A DNA stretch of 64,000 bases from Marinobacter orientalis (GTDB lineage Bacteria; Pseudomonadota; Gammaproteobacteria; Pseudomonadales; Oleiphilaceae): the NCBI RefSeq assembly GCF_004792665.1, contig NZ_SRZX01000001.1, positions 62,001 through 126,000 on the forward strand, in the 5' to 3' direction. The notes under the pieces were generated by a model. The model was not told the origin of the DNA. It saw only the letters and a program-made list of their open reading frames with translations, and made no database searches. Numbering within the stretch: the stretch's first letter is position 1; each line of letters starts with the position of its first letter. Below, in pieces: positions 1 to 8,471 of this stretch. The position numbers and the translations under genes are program-made.

Positions 1-420
1 TGCCTGAACGCAAACATCGAGAGCCAGCCCCGCCACAAACAGGCGGTGGATACCATGACGGCGAAGGTAGCTGTCCAGTTGCGTGCCATCGAACGCCGAA
101 TAGGAATCAGTGTCGAATGCGGTTCCCTTGCTGACCCGGATGGCGGAATCGGGAAGCTCCATGTCAGGATGGAATTCGGCGCCCGGGGTATCCTGAACGC
201 AGTGAACCGGCCATGGACCACCGCGGTCCTGGAAACTGATATGGTCAACAGTATGCCAGTCCCGGCTGGCTATAATCGGCCAGCCTGCCTCTTGTGCCTT
301 CCCGATCCACTGATTGATGGCGGGAAAAATCGCGTCACTTCCCGGAACGGCCAGACTGCCGCCCTCGCAGAAGTCATTTTGAACGTCAACCAGTAATAGA
401 GCGTTTTGCCCGCTATCCAT
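1..420 (-). CDS. pncA: Nicotinamidase / isochorismatase-family amidase (3' end beyond window)
   Basis: Hydrolyses nicotinamide to nicotinate in NAD salvage, in the cytoplasm. The first 140 codons are present and the C-terminus lies outside the window. All expected catalytic parts visible in this stretch are there: Asp12 in LLLVDVQNDF, Lys98 in VSKGT and nucleophile Cys137 in GLALDVCVQ. Metal ligands are Asp54, His56 and His60 in SRDWHTVDH, plus His73 in GPWPVHC. The combined DxHxxxH and VDVQNDF pattern is typical of PncA rather than of other isochorismatase-fold hydrolases. It reads away from the dodecin gene's 3' end and is the last visible gene of its strand here. Confidence 0.88.
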   Translation of the reverse strand, partial: MDSGQNALLLVDVQNDFCEGGSLAVPGSDAIFPAINQWIGKAQEAGWPIIASRDWHTVDHISFQDRGGPWPVHCVQDTPGAEFHPDMELPDSAIRVSKGTAFDTDSYSAFDGTQLDSYLRRHGIHRLFVAGLALDVCVQA

Positions 421-475
421 AAGTCTGTCTCCGCTGGTTTTAACAGATGTGGATACCCATTCCGATTCCGGAATG

Positions 476-691
476 TCAGCTTCCTTCAATCCTGAAGCCG
501 ATTTTCAGTACGACCTGATAGTGCCCGACTTTGCCGTCAACAACATGGCCGCGGGTTTCCTGAACCTCAAACCACTCAATATTCCGCAGATTCTTGCTGC
601 ATTCGGCAATCGCGTTTTCAATCGCATCTTCGATACTTTTCTTCGAAGAACCAACCACTTCCACCTTCTTGTACACATGATGGTCGGACAT
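476..691 (-). CDS. Dodecin family flavin-binding protein
   Basis: A 71-residue dodecin, which in known members forms a hollow dodecamer that stores flavins. The start at 691 is chosen because GGAGG stands just before the ATG; an open frame runs 14 codons further upstream but has no ribosome site. The sequence follows the family pattern of a beta strand, one helix and two strands. Trp40 (IEWFEVQ) and Gln59 (HYQVVLKIGF) match the tryptophan and glutamine that sandwich the isoalloxazine ring in characterised dodecins. It is probably monocistronic, lying about 55 bases upstream of the nicotinamidase start on the same strand. Confidence 0.9.
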   Translation of the reverse strand: MSDHHVYKKVEVVGSSKKSIEDAIENAIAECSKNLRNIEWFEVQETRGHVVDGKVGHYQVVLKIGFRIEGS

Positions 692-878
692 AGCACCTCC
701 TCTTCCAAAGCTGTAGATAATCAGGCACAGCATCTGAATGCCTGTATTTTCAGCCTATACCAGTAAACTGTAGGCAGCAAACAGCCGGAGTTTTAATCCG
801 GGGGAACTTTACCGGGTAACTGAACTCTGAAACTGCCTGTGTCGTAAGCTGGCAGTCAGCCACTATTCACGGGTACCT

Positions 879-1691
879 ATGAGAAGAATCAGGCATTGTT
901 TTATTGGCGTCGCCCTGACATTCGCAATGTTGTTGGCCGGCCCCCTCCTGCTGGCCGCCTGCGCAGGCTTTCAGGACTCCGGAAGCTGGCGGACCGCAGA
1001 CCGGACCAGCGCCGGCCTGGCCCCTACCCCTGAACAGGAGCAGGGGGCTGTGGTACAGGTCTACGGTGCACGCGCCTACAATTGGCGAGGCTATTTTTCA
1101 TTGCACACATGGATCAGCACCAAGGAGGCTGGCGCCAACAACTACTATGTGCATCAGGTTACCGGCTGGCGACACTATGTCATCCAGTCACGACCTGACG
1201 ACCCGGACCGCAACTGGTACGGCGCCAAACCTGAATTGATTGCGGATTTTCGCGGACAACAGGCCCAACGGATTATTGGGCAACTCGGAGCTGTTATTAA
1301 CGACTACCCCTATCCGACAACCTATGAGGCATGGCCAGGCCCCAACAGCAATACGTTTGTGGCCTGGGTCATCCGCCAGATTCCGGAGATGGACGTAGCC
1401 TTGCCGAGTAATGCAATCGGCAAGGATTACCTGGGCAACGGGTTGATTTCGGAAGTGCCAGGTGGAGCCGGGTACCAGCTATCGCTGGGTGGTTACTTCG
1501 GTGTGCTCGCAGGCGTTCGGGAGGGGCTTGAACTGAATATCCTGGGGCTATCGCTGGGTATCAATCCGCTGGCCCTCGGCATCAAACTACCGGGCATTGG
1601 CGAACTGGCGCTGCGCAATACGAATCCCATGCCTGAACCCGTTGCACCCAAGACGGGCGGGGCAGGGACGGTGTCCCAAAAAACGCTTTAA
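879..1691 (+). CDS. DUF3750 family exported protein
   Basis: A 270-residue protein of unknown function. The N-terminus is a signal peptide (MRRIRHCFIG, then a hydrophobic run) ending in LLAAC at about residues 24-28, which fits a lipobox, so it may be a lipoprotein. The body matches DUF3750: an HTWI segment near residue 77, a WYG segment near residue 111, and YPYPTTYEAWPGPNSNTF followed by LPSNAIGKDYLG. These invariant aromatic and Asn-rich motifs suggest an enzyme, but none is known. The last ten codons (GAGTVSQKTL) are encoded by one arm of a large inverted repeat, so the C-terminus was probably replaced or extended by repeat insertion. Confidence 0.8.
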   Translation: MRRIRHCFIGVALTFAMLLAGPLLLAACAGFQDSGSWRTADRTSAGLAPTPEQEQGAVVQVYGARAYNWRGYFSLHTWISTKEAGANNYYVHQVTGWRHYVIQSRPDDPDRNWYGAKPELIADFRGQQAQRIIGQLGAVINDYPYPTTYEAWPGPNSNTFVAWVIRQIPEMDVALPSNAIGKDYLGNGLISEVPGGAGYQLSLGGYFGVLAGVREGLELNILGLSLGINPLALGIKLPGIGELALRNTNPMPEPVAPKTGGAGTVSQKTL

Positions 1692-1761
1692 ATACGTCCA
1701 TGTACGCTTGGGCTCCGCCATCCATGGCTCCGCACATTTTTGGGACACCGTCCCTGCCCCG
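1658..1761. repeat. REP-like element with 25-bp perfect inverted repeat
   Basis: The arm at 1658-1682 (CGGGGCAGGGACGGTGTCCC followed by five A) is perfectly complementary to 1737-1761, with a 54-base spacer that itself holds short palindromes around CCATGG. It sits between convergent DUF3750 and azlD genes and covers the DUF3750 stop codon. The GGGACGGTGTCCC core resembles repeats associated with RAYT-type (REP-associated) transposases. It could also work as a bidirectional terminator, since the distal arm begins with a T-run. Confidence 0.75.
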
Positions 1762-1781
1762 TCCTGATTCTGTGGCCAGCA

Positions 1782-2105
1782 TTAAAGCGTAGTGATACCC
1801 GTATAACGAACCAGGCCGGCTGCGGCAATACCTGCTGCAATGGCGGGGAGAGGTTTCTTGATCGCCAACATAATAACTGCCGTAACGACCAGTGCTGCTA
1901 ACGAGCCGGCATCCCCGCTAAACGCCATGGGAACGATGATCGCTATCAACACTGAGCTGGCCATGGTGTTGATGAAGCTTTCGATTCTCGGATTGATGGT
2001 CACGAAAGACATGAGGAATACCCCGCCGAAGCGGGTAACCAAAGTCACAAGCGTCATGATGGCGATCAGTGCGAGGATGCCGGCGGTGGTGGTTTCAATG
2101 GTCAT
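1782..2105 (-). CDS. azlD: AzlD-type branched-chain amino acid exporter small subunit
   Basis: A 107-residue protein with about four membrane helices. It is the small partner of the two-component AzlCD (LIV-E) exporters that expel branched-chain and some other amino acids. The family features are the glycine-rich TRFGGVFL segment near residue 25 and the hydrophobic helix ending at AAAGLVRYTGI. Its ATG overlaps the azlC stop codon by four bases, so translation is probably coupled and the two subunits are made in step. No separate promoter is expected. The 3' end faces the large repeat hairpin, which may end the transcript. Confidence 0.85.
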   Translation of the reverse strand: MTIETTTAGILALIAIMTLVTLVTRFGGVFLMSFVTINPRIESFINTMASSVLIAIIVPMAFSGDAGSLAALVVTAVIMLAIKKPLPAIAAGIAAAGLVRYTGITTL

Positions 2106-2851
2106 GCAGAGGTTTCCTCCTCAGCACTCACTTGATCTTCATGATCGGGTTTCTTTTCCAGCCAGAAAAAGCCGATAGCTCCACCAGCCAACGCACCGAC
2201 GACCACGTGGGTATTCGGAGGCAGCCATTTCCAGGCGGCCAGTGAAGAAATCGCGGCAACTGCCCATGCCACCAGTGTTCGTGGCGACTTGTTGCCACCC
2301 AGTGCCATGGCCAGCAGGAAACAGCCGAGTACCATATCCAGACCCAGGGATTGGGGGTCCTGCAGTAACCCGCCGAAGTACACGCCGAGCCAGGTCCCGA
2401 TGATCCATGCTATCCAGATAGCAAGACCGCCGCCGAGGATGACTTCCAGGTTGCGTTTGCCGTTCTGGTAGTCCTGGGCAGACACCGCCCAGTTGGCGTC
2501 AGTCAGAAACAGCACCAGACCGTATCGGCGGCCAGGGGACATGTCCCTGAGCATGGGATAAAGCGAGGCGCCCATCAGCAGATGACGGGAATTGATGGCA
2601 AACACTACGGCAATCAACGGAATCAGGGGAACTTCACTGCCCCACATATCGACGGCGGCAAACTGAGAGGCGCCGGCGAACACAGTGGTGCTCATCAGGA
2701 GGGCCTGCAGGGGCTCGAGTCCTTTCTGGACAGCCGCCAAACCGAAAGCAGCACCGAATGCCACCACGAATAACGAGATGGGTAGCAGCCGGAAAAATTC
2801 GGCACGGACTTTTCCAGGCTGAAGCTGGTAGGAATATGGAGTGGCATTCAT
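2102..2851 (-). CDS. azlC: AzlC-type branched-chain amino acid exporter large subunit
   Basis: A 249-residue inner-membrane protein with the AzlC signature in the first half (AAFGAAFGLAAVQKGL, then FAGASQFAA) and FAINSRHLLMGASLYP near residues 82-97. Several hydrophobic helices follow, and the C-terminal tail is acidic and cytoplasmic. Family members form the channel of a branched-chain amino acid efflux pump with AzlD, which follows with a four-base overlap. No regulator lies next to it; the upstream neighbour on the same strand is the sirtuin gene, about 50 bases away. Substrate specificity cannot be read from the sequence. Confidence 0.87.
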   Translation of the reverse strand: MNATPYSYQLQPGKVRAEFFRLLPISLFVVAFGAAFGLAAVQKGLEPLQALLMSTTVFAGASQFAAVDMWGSEVPLIPLIAVVFAINSRHLLMGASLYPMLRDMSPGRRYGLVLFLTDANWAVSAQDYQNGKRNLEVILGGGLAIWIAWIIGTWLGVYFGGLLQDPQSLGLDMVLGCFLLAMALGGNKSPRTLVAWAVAAISSLAAWKWLPPNTHVVVGALAGGAIGFFWLEKKPDHEDQVSAEEETSA

Positions 2852-2904
2852 CTAAGCAAGCTAATGAAACTCGCGGCAGATGCGTATAGGTAGATGCCGA
2901 AGCG

Positions 2905-3759
2905 TCAGAGCTTGCCGAGGGTGGCCGCCAGGGTTTCACTGATGCCGGCATTGAGCTTCAGGTCCACCAGCGCGTCGGCCCGGGTACGACCCAGGTTCAG
3001 AGTGGCCACGGGTTTGCCCCATTCCCTGGCATAGCGACAGAAGCGAAATCCGGAATAAACCATCAGCGACGATCCGATCACCAGCAGGCCGTCGCTCGAC
3101 CTGAGCGTATCCAGCGCGGAGTAGACCCTGTCTTTTGGCACATAGTCCCCGAAGAAGACCACGTCAGGCTTGAGGATACCGTCGCAACGGGGGCAGCTGG
3201 CAACGCGAAACCCAGAGAAATCCACCTCAAGGTCGGCGTCACCATCGGGTGCGGCGACGGCAGAGTAGTGTTCAAACCCGGGATTCATGTCTGCGCTGCG
3301 TTCGTGCACCTCATCACGCTTGCACCGGTACCCGCAGCTCATACAGATAACTTCATCGGCCCTGCCGTGCAGATCCGTCACGGCACTGCTTCCGGCCTGC
3401 TGATGCAGACGATCTACGTTCTGGGTGACCAGAAGGCGGCTATGATTGCGCGACTCCAGCTCGGCGACATGATGATGGGCGGTATTGGGCCTGGCGTTGC
3501 GGATGACCGGCCACCCTATCAGGCTTCGGCCCCAGTAACGCCGACGCACGGCGACACTGGTCATGAAATCCTGATGTTGCACCGGCGGTTTGCGCTTCCA
3601 GGCCCCGTCGCCGTCGCGATAATCAGGAATGCCGGAATCGGTACTGACTCCGGCGCCAGTCAGTATCATCAGGCGCGGGTACCGCTGAATAAACTCCGCC
3701 AGCCTGGCACCGGCCTCATCCGGGCCATGCAGCACCAGCGGCTGATCATCGATTGGCAT
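2905..3759 (-). CDS. Sir2-family NAD-dependent protein deacylase
   Basis: A sirtuin of about 284 residues that removes acyl groups from lysines using NAD. Visible motifs, in order, are GAGVSTDSGIPDYR for NAD binding, TQNVDRLHQQAG, the catalytic HGR, two zinc-binding CxxC pairs (CMSCGYRC and CPRCD), VVFFGDYVP, GSSLMVYSG and the NLG nucleotide loop. The spacing is that of class II (SIRT4-like) bacterial sirtuins. The start at 3759 has AAAGG before it; ATG at 3795 and GTG at 3804 are in-frame alternatives. It is followed by azlC on the same strand with a gap of about 50 bases, so co-transcription is possible. Confidence 0.88.
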   Translation of the reverse strand: MPIDDQPLVLHGPDEAGARLAEFIQRYPRLMILTGAGVSTDSGIPDYRDGDGAWKRKPPVQHQDFMTSVAVRRRYWGRSLIGWPVIRNARPNTAHHHVAELESRNHSRLLVTQNVDRLHQQAGSSAVTDLHGRADEVICMSCGYRCKRDEVHERSADMNPGFEHYSAVAAPDGDADLEVDFSGFRVASCPRCDGILKPDVVFFGDYVPKDRVYSALDTLRSSDGLLVIGSSLMVYSGFRFCRYAREWGKPVATLNLGRTRADALVDLKLNAGISETLAATLGKL

Positions 3760-3873
3760 GGTCACGCCTTTGGCAGGCTTTCGAATTGCAGACATCAGAC
3801 TCACCCTGTTGGCAAACCTCTATACTTTAGGGGGCAAACGAAGCTCTGCCAATAGCGGCGGCTGGAAAACAGT

Positions 3874-4410
3874 TCAAAAACCCGAAAGCCTGCGGCGCAT
3901 CTCTTCTGCGCCCAGGCGATTCATCAGTTCAATATTCTGCCCGGGTATTGATTCCGTTCCCGGATAGCCGGCAATGGCCTGCTCGAGGCTTTCCTCCCGC
4001 AGCAGGTGCAACATCGGGTAAGGCGAGCGATTGGTGTAGTTCTCGGCATCGTCCGGCCTGGTACCGCCAAACTGGTAATCGGGGTGGAAGCTGGCAATCT
4101 GGTAAATCCCGTCCAGCTCCAGGTACTCCAGCAGGCCGTCAGCAGCGGCAAGAAATTCGTTGTACTCCGCAAAATCCCCAAGCACGCCCGGATGCACAAG
4201 CAGGGTTGTTTCAACCTCCGGGTGCTCGTTGAGATGCACCAGCTCTTCCTGCAGCGCCAGCAAAAGTGCCTCTTCCGAGCCGGCGTCAGTAGCCACAAAG
4301 CGTATCCGCTCCTTTACCAGCTCCCTGCGCGCAAACGGGCACAGATTAAGCCCAATCACGGTCTCCGACAGCCACCGACGGGTGGCGTGCAGAATTGAAT
4401 TGTGCTCCAA
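3874..4410 (-). CDS. DUF1415 family protein
   Basis: A 178-residue protein of unknown function, common in gammaproteobacteria. The family pattern is clear: WLSETVIGLNLCPFA with a conserved Cys near residue 24, LLVHPGVLGDF in the middle, and IASFHPDYQFGG followed by NRSPYPMLHLLRE. The invariant Cys, His and Asp residues suggest an enzyme or metal protein, but no activity is known. The TTG start at 4410 is preferred because GGGAG precedes it with normal spacing and the resulting length fits the family. A longer frame would overlap the divergent dehalogenase gene. Confidence 0.85.
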   Translation of the reverse strand: MEHNSILHATRRWLSETVIGLNLCPFARRELVKERIRFVATDAGSEEALLLALQEELVHLNEHPEVETTLLVHPGVLGDFAEYNEFLAAADGLLEYLELDGIYQIASFHPDYQFGGTRPDDAENYTNRSPYPMLHLLREESLEQAIAGYPGTESIPGQNIELMNRLGAEEMRRRLSGF

Positions 4411-4514
4411 GAGTACACTCCCTATTGTGATAGAAGGAACAGACACGCCCCGGGCGAGTCGTGATAGGTTAAGCAAGCTTACAATAATTCCAGTATCGAT
4501 ACCGGAGATCAAAA

Positions 4515-5420
4515 ATGGACGTGGCAAGAACGCCTGACGAACGATTCGAGCGGCTGCTGGACTACCCTTTCAAGCCCCACTATGTAGAAGTCGATGGCCG
4601 GCGCATGCATTATGTCGACGAAGGGCCTGCGGACGCCATGCCCGTACTGATGATGCACGGTGAGCCGTCGTGGTCCTATCTTTACCGGCACATGATCCCG
4701 ATCTGCGCCGCTGCAGGGCACAGAGTCATTGCCCCCGACCTGATCGGCTTTGGCAAGTCCGACAAGCCCACGGACATCAATGCCTACAGTTACCAGAGCC
4801 ATATGGAGTGGATGCAGTCCTTTCTGGACCAGACCGGTTTACAGGATATCACCCTGGTCTGCCAGGACTGGGGCTCACTGCTGGGCCTGCGCCTTGCTGC
4901 GGAAAATCCGGACCGGTTCCGGGCCATCGTTGTCGGCAATGGCATGCTGCCAACCGGTGATCAGCCGGTGCCAAAGGCTTTTCAGCTATGGAAGAACTTC
5001 GCCCTTTACAGCCCCTGGTTCCCGATTTCCCGCATCATCAACACGGGCAGCTTCCGCACACTGGGTCCGGATGAGCGTCGTGCCTACGACGCCCCTTTTC
5101 CGGCCAAGAAATACAAGGCCGGGGCCCGCGCCTTCCCGAAACTGGTGCCGGTGAAGCCGGACGATCCGGCCAGCGAGCCCAATCGGGCGGCATGGAAGGT
5201 CTTGGAGCAGTGGCAGAAACCGTTCCTGACCACCTTCAGCAACGGCGACCCCATCACCCGCGGCGGTGACCGTTTCATGCAGGAACGCATCCCCGGCGCC
5301 AAAGGCCAGCCCCACACCACCCTGACCGGCGGTCACTTCCTGCAGGAAGACTCACCGATGCAGTTTGCCGGCGCGGTCAACGACCTTCTGGCCCGTTTGG
5401 ACCGGGGCGATCAGAAATAA
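4515..5420 (+). CDS. Haloalkane dehalogenase (subfamily I type)
   Basis: A 301-residue alpha/beta hydrolase that would hydrolyse the carbon-halogen bond of haloalkanes to an alcohol and halide. The expected catalytic set is present: nucleophile Asp118 with Trp119 ([10 protein letters not shown]), oxyanion-hole and halide segment [11 protein letters not shown] near residues 49-58, acid Asp245 ([10 protein letters not shown]) and base His274 (TGGHFLQED). An acid placed after strand beta-7, and Trp-rich FALYSPW in the cap, fit subfamily HLD-I. It is divergent from DUF1415 and its 3' end overlaps that of ybiT by ten bases. The natural substrate is unknown; marine bacteria meet many halogenated compounds. 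Confidence 0.88.
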   Translation: MDVARTPDERFERLLDYPFKPHYVEVDGRRMHYVDEGPADAMPVLMMHGEPSWSYLYRHMIPICAAAGHRVIAPDLIGFGKSDKPTDINAYSYQSHMEWMQSFLDQTGLQDITLVCQDWGSLLGLRLAAENPDRFRAIVVGNGMLPTGDQPVPKAFQLWKNFALYSPWFPISRIINTGSFRTLGPDERRAYDAPFPAKKYKAGARAFPKLVPVKPDDPASEPNRAAWKVLEQWQKPFLTTFSNGDPITRGGDRFMQERIPGAKGQPHTTLTGGHFLQEDSPMQFAGAVNDLLARLDRGDQK

Positions 5421-6997
5421 CCCTGGCTGCGCAGGTAGTCGTCGTAACTGCCACTGAAGTCGGTGATGCCATCGGCGTTCAGCTCAATGATGCGTGTAGC
5501 CAGCGATGACACAAACTCCCGGTCGTGGCTGACGAACACCAGCGTGCCCGGGTAGTTTTCCAGGGCCAGGTTCAGGGCCTCGATGGACTCCATGTCCAGG
5601 TGGTTGGTAGGTTCGTCCATCAGCAGCACATTGGGTTTTTCCAGGATCAGCTTACCGAACAGCATCCGGCCCTGCTCGCCGCCTGAAATAACCTTCACCG
5701 ACTTGCCGATATCATCACCGGAAAACAGCATGCGGCCGAGGGTGCCCCGTACCAGTTGCTCACCGCCGGTCGTCCATTGTGCCATCCAGTCGGTCAGATT
5801 CATGTCTTCGGCAAAATCCGCGGTATGGTCCTGGGCGTAGTAGCCCACCTGGGCGCTGTCTGTCCACTTCACATCACCGCTATCTGGCGTCATGTTGCCA
5901 GCCAGACACTGCATCAGCGTGGTTTTACCAATGCCGTTGGGGCCGATGATCGCCACTCGTTCCCCGGCCTCAATCTTGAGGTTGAGCTTGCTGAACAGGT
6001 TTTCGCCGTCAAAGCCCTTGCTCATTTCTTTGAGGGTAACCGCCTGCCGGTGCAGCTTCTTGGTCTGCTCAAAACGGATAAACGGGCTCACGCGGCTGGA
6101 GGGTTTCACTTCCTCAAGCTGGATCTTGTCGATCTGGCGGGCGCGGGAAGTCGCCTGCTTGGCCTTGGAGGCGTTGGCGGAAAAGCGGCTGACAAATTGC
6201 TGCAATTCGGCAATCTGGGCCTTTTTCTTGGCGTTATCCGACAACATACGCTCGCGAGCCTGGGTGGCGGCAGTCATATACTCATCGTAGTTGCCCGGGA
6301 ACAGCCGCAGCTCGCCGTAATCCAGATCCGCCATGTGGGTGCACACACTGTTCAGAAAATGGCGGTCGTGGGAAATGATGATCATGGTGCTGTTCCGTGC
6401 CACCAGGATGCTTTCCAGCCAGCGGATAGTGTTGATATCCAGGTGGTTGGTGGGCTCGTCCAGCAGCAGGATATCGGGATCGGAAAACAGCGCCTGTGCC
6501 AGCAGAACCCGCAGCTTCCAGCCTGGCGCGATCGAGCTCATCGGGCCGTTGTGCTGGTCCAGGGGAATGTCCAGCCCCAGCAGCAGCTCACCGGCACGGG
6601 CGTCGGCGGTGTAACCGTCCATCTCGGCGAACTGGACTTCAAGATCCGCCACGGCCATGCCGTCTTCTTCAGTCATTTCCGCCAGTGAATAGATACGGTC
6701 CCGCTCGGCTTTTACCCGCCATAGCTCCTCATGGCCCATGATTACGGTATCGATAACCGAGCAGTCCTCGTAAGCAAACTGATCCTGGCGCAGTTTGCCC
6801 AGTCGCTGATTCTGGTCCACCATGACCTGTCCTGCCGAGGGTTCCAGATCGCCCCCGAGGATTTTCATGAAAGTGGACTTGCCGCAGCCGTTGGCGCCAA
6901 TCAGGCCATAGCGATTGCCGTTGCCGAACTTGACAGATACGTTTTCAAACAGGGGCTTGGCCCCGAACTGCATGGTAATGTTCGCGGTGGAAATCAA
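5411..6997 (-). CDS. ybiT: ABC-F family ATPase YbiT
   Basis: A soluble ABC-F protein of 528 residues with two ATPase domains and no membrane segment. Members bind the ribosomal E site and adjust translation. Both Walker A sites (GANGCGKST and GPNGIGKTT), both Walker B sites ([11 protein letters not shown] and [11 protein letters not shown]) and an ABC signature (ISGGEQGRM) are visible. The linker contains [20 protein letters not shown] and [10 protein letters not shown], the YbiT pattern. The start is taken at TTG 6997, giving [11 protein letters not shown] as in YbiT and nearly the E. coli length; an open frame runs 58 codons further upstream but shows no family similarity. Confidence 0.9.
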   Translation of the reverse strand: MISTANITMQFGAKPLFENVSVKFGNGNRYGLIGANGCGKSTFMKILGGDLEPSAGQVMVDQNQRLGKLRQDQFAYEDCSVIDTVIMGHEELWRVKAERDRIYSLAEMTEEDGMAVADLEVQFAEMDGYTADARAGELLLGLDIPLDQHNGPMSSIAPGWKLRVLLAQALFSDPDILLLDEPTNHLDINTIRWLESILVARNSTMIIISHDRHFLNSVCTHMADLDYGELRLFPGNYDEYMTAATQARERMLSDNAKKKAQIAELQQFVSRFSANASKAKQATSRARQIDKIQLEEVKPSSRVSPFIRFEQTKKLHRQAVTLKEMSKGFDGENLFSKLNLKIEAGERVAIIGPNGIGKTTLMQCLAGNMTPDSGDVKWTDSAQVGYYAQDHTADFAEDMNLTDWMAQWTTGGEQLVRGTLGRMLFSGDDIGKSVKVISGGEQGRMLFGKLILEKPNVLLMDEPTNHLDMESIEALNLALENYPGTLVFVSHDREFVSSLATRIIELNADGITDFSGSYDDYLRSQGYF

Positions 6998-7194
6998 GAA
7001 GAAACCTATCAACAGTGAATACCGGGTGAAGCCCGGTCGGGAAAAGCCGCCATTGTACAGGTTTGCCGCCGAAACCGTGAGACAGCAGAAACACGGATAA
7101 AAAGCGCTTGCCACAGACGGCCGCGGCGGGCAGCATTTCAGCCTCGGCAGTATCAACATATTTTCCAGCATCCGAATGAAAGGAAACAGACGTC

Positions 7195-7473
7195 ATGACA
7201 CAGGCAACTGCGCGCCACATCCTGGTAGACAGCAAAGAAAAATGCGAAGAACTGAAGAAAGCCATTGAAGACGGTCAGGACTTTGCGGAAGTGGCAAAGC
7301 AGCACTCCTCCTGCCCCTCCGGACGCAATGGCGGTGACCTGGGTTCCTTCGGCCCCGGCCAGATGGTTCCGGAATTCGACAAGGTGGTATTCAACGGCGA
7401 AGTGAACAAGGTTCTCGGGCCGGTGAAGACCCAGTTCGGCTACCACCTGCTGGAAGTCACCAGCCGGAGCTGA
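7195..7473 (+). CDS. ppiC: Parvulin-type peptidyl-prolyl cis-trans isomerase
   Basis: A 92-residue single-domain parvulin, the size of E. coli PpiC, which speeds cis-trans isomerisation of peptidyl-proline bonds in the cytoplasm. The PpiC pattern is complete: ARHILVDSKEKCEELK, FAEVAKQHSSCPSGRNGGDLG, FGPGQMVPEFD, and the C-terminal TQFGYHLLEV. There is no signal peptide. It is divergent from ybiT and its TGA stop overlaps the ATG of the VanZ-like gene by one base, which suggests coupled translation. Confidence 0.93.
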   Translation: MTQATARHILVDSKEKCEELKKAIEDGQDFAEVAKQHSSCPSGRNGGDLGSFGPGQMVPEFDKVVFNGEVNKVLGPVKTQFGYHLLEVTSRS

Positions 7474-8429
7474 TGATTCCGTATCTGCCAGCTGACCGCC
7501 GGGCCCGCAAAGCCAGGATATGCCAGTATCTGGCCTTTGCGGGTATCGTCCTGATAGCGCCCTTTTTCTTCATTGGCGGTCCTCAATGGACTGACGGGCC
7601 GCTCTACAAGTCTGCCTGGAACCTCGGGCACATCCTTTTCTTTGTCCTGCTGACGATTGCGGTTCAACCCTGGCGGATCTGGGCCGGCTGGAGGCTGTGG
7701 CTGTTTGCCACACTGGCTGTATTCCTGTTCGGCCTGGGGATAGAACTGCTCCAGTACGGTCTCAGCCGTCAGATGGACTGGCATGACGTCCTCCGCAACC
7801 TGCTGGGTCTATGGGCCGTACTTGCCGTCTGGCCGCGGGCAATCAGAGGTCGGTTTTCACCTCCGACGGTCTGGGTTCTGCGAATCATCGTTGCTGGACT
7901 GCTGATTGCCGAAGTGGGCGATATTGCAAGAATTGGCATCCGGCAATACCAGGTCAGCCAGCTGTTGCCTGCGCTCTATGACTTCAGCCGGGAGGATCCG
8001 GCGCCGTTCTGGAACGGGCCGATCACAGCGACTCCGGGAAACAGGCAAAACGACCGGCAGGGACAACTGGAGATATCCCTCTCCACCAACCGCTACTCCG
8101 GTGCCTCTCTCGACAATTTCCCGCATGACTGGCGCGGATACAGGCATCTGATAGTCACGATGTATAACCCGCAGCGTCACTCCATGACACTGAACCTGCG
8201 TATCAACGACGTTAAACATGACCTCGGCGATAATGCCTACAATGACCGCTTCAACATACGCCTTGAGCTACCTCCCGGCGAACACAGCTTCCGGCTGGAT
8301 CTGGACCGGATCAGAGACGCCCCTGCCGGGCGACGCATGGACATGGGAGCGGTCCGGCGGCTGGGTTTATTCGTTTCCGGGTTAACGGAACCGAAAACTG
8401 TCTACCTGCGGGATATCAGGCTGGAATGA
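7473..8429 (+). CDS. VanZ-like membrane protein with C-terminal extracytoplasmic domain
   Basis: A 318-residue protein. The first half, about residues 15-150, has four or five membrane helices and a VanZ-like pattern: a conserved histidine segment (WNLGHILFFVLL), GLGIELLQYG, and MDWHDVLRNLLG. The second half, about residues 170-318, is a soluble beta-rich domain that resembles carbohydrate-binding or jelly-roll modules (LSTNRYSGASLDNF, LNLRINDVKHDL, DMGAVRRLGLFVSGL). VanZ-like proteins are linked to envelope resistance in some bacteria, but the role here is unknown. It is translationally coupled to ppiC. Confidence 0.7.
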   Translation: MIPYLPADRRARKARICQYLAFAGIVLIAPFFFIGGPQWTDGPLYKSAWNLGHILFFVLLTIAVQPWRIWAGWRLWLFATLAVFLFGLGIELLQYGLSRQMDWHDVLRNLLGLWAVLAVWPRAIRGRFSPPTVWVLRIIVAGLLIAEVGDIARIGIRQYQVSQLLPALYDFSREDPAPFWNGPITATPGNRQNDRQGQLEISLSTNRYSGASLDNFPHDWRGYRHLIVTMYNPQRHSMTLNLRINDVKHDLGDNAYNDRFNIRLELPPGEHSFRLDLDRIRDAPAGRRMDMGAVRRLGLFVSGLTEPKTVYLRDIRLE

Positions 8430-8471
8430 CAGCGTATGGCCTGTTCGACGCGGGGCCCGGCCAGGCACGAC

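Noticed and set aside
46..396. A plus-strand frame of 116 codons at the left edge
   Set aside because: The minus strand encodes a nicotinamidase with its catalytic and metal residues in this region.
5756..6688. A plus-strand open frame of 310 codons across ybiT
   Set aside because: The minus-strand frame has both ATPase domains intact; the plus-strand translation has no motif.
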